Positions 62,082-64,000 of a stretch of DNA of 64,000 nt are shown here, piece after piece. Each line of letters begins with the position of its first letter. Position 1 is the first letter of the stretch. Below the pieces are notes generated by a model that searched no databases, had not been told where the DNA came from, and worked only from the letters and a program-made list of their open reading frames with translations. The translations under genes and the position numbers were made by a program. Origin of the DNA: Roseateles_B flavus (GTDB lineage Bacteria; Pseudomonadota; Gammaproteobacteria; Burkholderiales; Burkholderiaceae_C); contig NZ_JBDPZC010000004.1 in the NCBI RefSeq assembly GCF_039872765.1, positions 310,001 through 374,000 of the forward strand, written 5' to 3'.

Positions 62082-62591
62082 TCAGCGGCCGGGGAAGACG
62101 CGATAGGGCGGTCGCTGGCCGGCCTGCAGGCGCAGCAGGGGGATCACCTGCTGCACATGGGGCAGGGCGCGCAGCCGGCGCTCCAGGGCCGCGGCCTGGG
62201 CCCCATCCCGCACGCAGCCCTCGGCATAGACGACCCGGCCCTGCACCGTGATCCACACGCTGCTGCCCGCCAGTGTCGCACCCAGGCTGGGGGCGGCCCG
62301 GAGCGCCTCGGCAATGCCCGCGTCATAGCGGTAGGCGCTGGACTGCGCACAGTCCGGCTCGCCGGCCAGCCAGCAGGTCGTGCCCTTCTCCGCCCGGCGG
62401 TGGGCCTGGGTGCGCCGTTCGGCCTCGCTGACACGCGGGCCGGCGGGCTCGGGGCAGCCGGCCTGGTCCCGGCTGAGGGCGAGGAAGGGATCGTCGAACC
62501 AGTTGCGCAGGGCCTCGCCCTCCGTGGGCTGCGCGCAGGTGGCGCCAGCCAGCAGGAGGCCCAGGAGCAGGCATGGCACGGGGCGCTTCAT
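62082..62591 (-). CDS. Secreted BON-domain-like protein
   Basis: 169 residues. Signal peptide MKRPVPCLLLGLLLAGATCA. The C-terminal part (IAEALRAAPSLGATLAGSSV then WITVQGRVVYAEGCVRDGAQ and RRLRALPHVQQVIPLLRL) fits a BON domain, which binds lipids or acts in the envelope. Cys residues 46, 73 and 81 could form a disulfide. Role unknown. Confidence 0.68.
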   Translation of the reverse strand: MKRPVPCLLLGLLLAGATCAQPTEGEALRNWFDDPFLALSRDQAGCPEPAGPRVSEAERRTQAHRRAEKGTTCWLAGEPDCAQSSAYRYDAGIAEALRAAPSLGATLAGSSVWITVQGRVVYAEGCVRDGAQAAALERRLRALPHVQQVIPLLRLQAGQRPPYRVFPGR

Positions 62592-62603
62592 GGCGTCAGG
62601 CCT

Positions 62604-63119
62604 TCATGCCTTGAGGCACTTCTTCACCGTGTCCAGCGTGCGGGTGGTGATCTCGCGGCCGAAGAGCTGCTCCAGGCGCCGCATGAAGAGCGGGCCGTCC
62701 TCATGGGGCTGGTAGGCGCTGACGACCTGGGTCTCGCTGAGCGCCAGGATGCGCACGCCTTCCGCCACCAGGGGCAGGGCCGGCGGCGCCTCGGGCGGCT
62801 GGCGCAGGAAGGTGACGATGCGCTTGGCGTCCGCCGGCAGGGCGTGGCCGGCGAAGGGGTCGGCGTCCAGCCAGGCCTGCAGCTGGTCCTGGCGGCGCAG
62901 GATCACCGGGAAGTGCCGGCCCATGCCGGCCTCGATGACCTTCTCCAGGCGCTTCTCCAGCGTGGGCAGGGGCGTGGCACGAGCGTCGAAGACCACATTG
63001 CCGCTGGACAGCAGGGTGCGGACCTCGGTGTAGCCGGCGTCTTCCAGGCAGGCCTTGAGCACGGGCATCCTGGCGTTCTGCGGGCTGACGCCGCGCAGGA
63101 GGGCGATGTATCGGGGCAT
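62604..63119 (-). CDS. DUF1697 family protein
   Basis: 171 residues. The opening MPRYIALLRGVSPQNARMPV (usually RGINVGG..K in this family), then LEDAGYTEVRTLLSSGNVVF and the C-terminal VKKCL match DUF1697. Function of this widely distributed cytoplasmic family is not known. Twelve bases upstream of the BON-like gene. Confidence 0.9.
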   Translation of the reverse strand: MPRYIALLRGVSPQNARMPVLKACLEDAGYTEVRTLLSSGNVVFDARATPLPTLEKRLEKVIEAGMGRHFPVILRRQDQLQAWLDADPFAGHALPADAKRIVTFLRQPPEAPPALPLVAEGVRILALSETQVVSAYQPHEDGPLFMRRLEQLFGREITTRTLDTVKKCLKA

Positions 63120-63149
63120 GAGTACTGTTCGGTGGGGGTGGCCACCGCG

Positions 63150-63626
63150 TCAGGTGGGTAGGGTCCGGTCGCGATCAAGGGGCGGGGGCGAAGTTGCAGG
63201 GCACGGGTGCCGGGACGCCCGCTGCGCGCTCAAGCCCCCCTGGGGCGCCGTGCAGGCCGGCACGGCCTCGTAGTGCAGCACGGTGGGGAAGGGCTCGTAG
63301 AAATGGTGCAGCAGGGCGCGCCACTGCTGGTACTCGGGCGACTGGCGGAAGCCCTGCTCATGGTGGGCCACGCTGTCCCAGCGCACGAGCAGCAGGTAGT
63401 GGTCGGGACGCTCCAGGCAGCGCTGCAGTTCGTGGCCGCGGTAGCCGGGCATGGCGGCGATCAGCGCCTGGGCCTGGGCGAAGGCCTTCTCGAACTCGGC
63501 CGAGCTGCCGGGGCGCAGCTGCAGCGGGGCGGTCTCCAGGATGCCGGGCGAGGCCGCACTCGCCGCGCCTTCGGGGGCCGCCAGGGCCGCAGGCCTTTCC
63601 GTGGGCGGGGTCGACAAGGTCTCCAT
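63150..63626 (-). CDS. Antibiotic biosynthesis monooxygenase (ABM)-domain protein
   Basis: 158 residues from ATG at 63626 with a perfect AAGGAGGTG. The core ETAPLQLRPGSSAEFEKAFA, then QAQALIAAMPGYRGHELQRC, RPDHYLLLVRWDSVAHHEQG and FRQSPEYQQWRALLHHFYEP is a complete ABM dimeric alpha-beta barrel. The last 40 residues are a low-complexity tail absent in most members. Members include heme-degrading and quinol oxygenases, and many are uncharacterised. Confidence 0.87.
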   Translation of the reverse strand: METLSTPPTERPAALAAPEGAASAASPGILETAPLQLRPGSSAEFEKAFAQAQALIAAMPGYRGHELQRCLERPDHYLLLVRWDSVAHHEQGFRQSPEYQQWRALLHHFYEPFPTVLHYEAVPACTAPQGGLSAQRASRHPCPATSPPPLDRDRTLPT

Positions 63627-63915
63627 CACACCTCCTTCAGTGAGCGGCCAGTGTGCCACCGACCCGCCCGAGCCCGCCGCGCGCGGGCGATTAGCACGGA
63701 GCCTCCCGGCCTGTCTTGCTGAAAACACCTATCCATCTTGTTAGTCGACATTCAATATATTACGAAAGCACAAACGATATACAAGATCGTCCCTGTGCAG
63801 CCAAGCCCAAGCCAAGGTCGGCGGAACCACCGGGACACGCAGGGCTCCAAGGCCGGGACCCCTCGTTCCGCCGCCCAACAACCGCTGCACCACGGGGTGC
63901 AACACAGGTGCAATC
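63627..63915. other. AT-rich divergent intergenic region
   Basis: Between the ABM gene (minus) and a new secreted protein gene (plus). The stretch 63715-63800 is strongly A/T-rich (CAATATATTACGAAAGC) for this genome, consistent with regulatory or horizontally acquired DNA. No gene of convincing composition; I found no clear promoter pair. Confidence 0.5.
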
Positions 63916-64000
63916 TTGAAAAAAAATCTGATCACGAAGGCCGTTCTCCTCTCGCTGGGGCTGGCCGCCACCGGAGGGGTGCTCGCCCAGGAAACGCTGG
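63916..64000 (+). CDS. Start of an unidentified secreted protein (truncated by window edge)
   Basis: A TTG start at 63916 (AGGTG five bases upstream) opens a frame whose 28 visible residues are a clean signal peptide: two Lys, then LITKAVLLSLGLAATGGVLA, cleavage before QETL. The mature part is outside the window, so family and function cannot be named. Confidence 0.6.
   Translation, partial: MKKNLITKAVLLSLGLAATGGVLAQETL

Overview
The window is a GC-rich chromosomal segment from a betaproteobacterium, most probably in Burkholderiales near Roseateles, Pelomonas, Mitsuaria or Rubrivivax. The basis is two PEP-CTERM secreted proteins, a dusB-fis-purH block, a phasin with an Ala/Lys-rich tail, dense CGC/CTG/GCC codon use and a scattered GGGGTCAGGTCTTGC repeat. 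This placement is inference: there is no rRNA or other taxonomic marker in the window. I saw no tRNA, rRNA, CRISPR array, transposase or prophage gene.

Left part (1-23.4 kb): a truncated gene and a PEP-CTERM protein; two hypotheticals; a serine hydrolase; a decayed gene fragment; an ECF sigma factor operon (lipoprotein, sigma, anti-sigma); a secreted M9 collagenase divergent from a TonB-dependent receptor; a GNAT protein; two overlapping DEAD-box helicases (one DbpA); an alpha/beta hydrolase; an NTF2-like protein; a LysE exporter; an overlapping operon of acyltransferase, CdsA-like enzyme, ruvC and zinc-ribbon membrane protein; a cupredoxin; and a GMC oxidoreductase with an aldehyde dehydrogenase.

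Centre (23.6-32.5 kb): the most interesting region. It holds two ketoacyl-synthase-III-like enzymes with intact Cys-His-Asn triads, a full-length carboxyltransferase, an SDR, a GH3-family acyl-adenylating enzyme and an ATP-grasp ligase, around a 1.4 kb stretch with no convincing gene. AGG/AGA arginine codons and A/T third positions are more frequent here than in flanking genes. I read it as a probable transferred biosynthetic cluster making an acyl-amide or acyl-amino-acid type product. It lies between purH and ruvC, genes that are often neighbours in betaproteobacteria.

Right part (32.7-64 kb): purH, fis and dusB; an amino-acid-type binding protein; a DedA-like protein; an M32 carboxypeptidase; a second PEP-CTERM protein; a patatin-like lipase; a phasin divergent from a two-domain fatty acyl-CoA reductase (storage lipid chemistry); a putative secreted zinc metalloprotease with a C-terminal membrane segment; small hypotheticals and lipoproteins; a YtrA-type GntR regulator with a clear operator and its ABC transporter; an MBL-fold hydrolase; a quinone-oxidoreductase-like protein divergent from a LysR regulator; nudC; a class D beta-lactamase; and a string of small minus-strand genes including slyX. 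A new secreted protein begins at the right edge.

A 15-bp motif recurs at least ten times across the window, inside unrelated genes and between them. In coding copies on the gene's sense strand it is mostly read as Gln-Asp-Leu-Thr-Pro.
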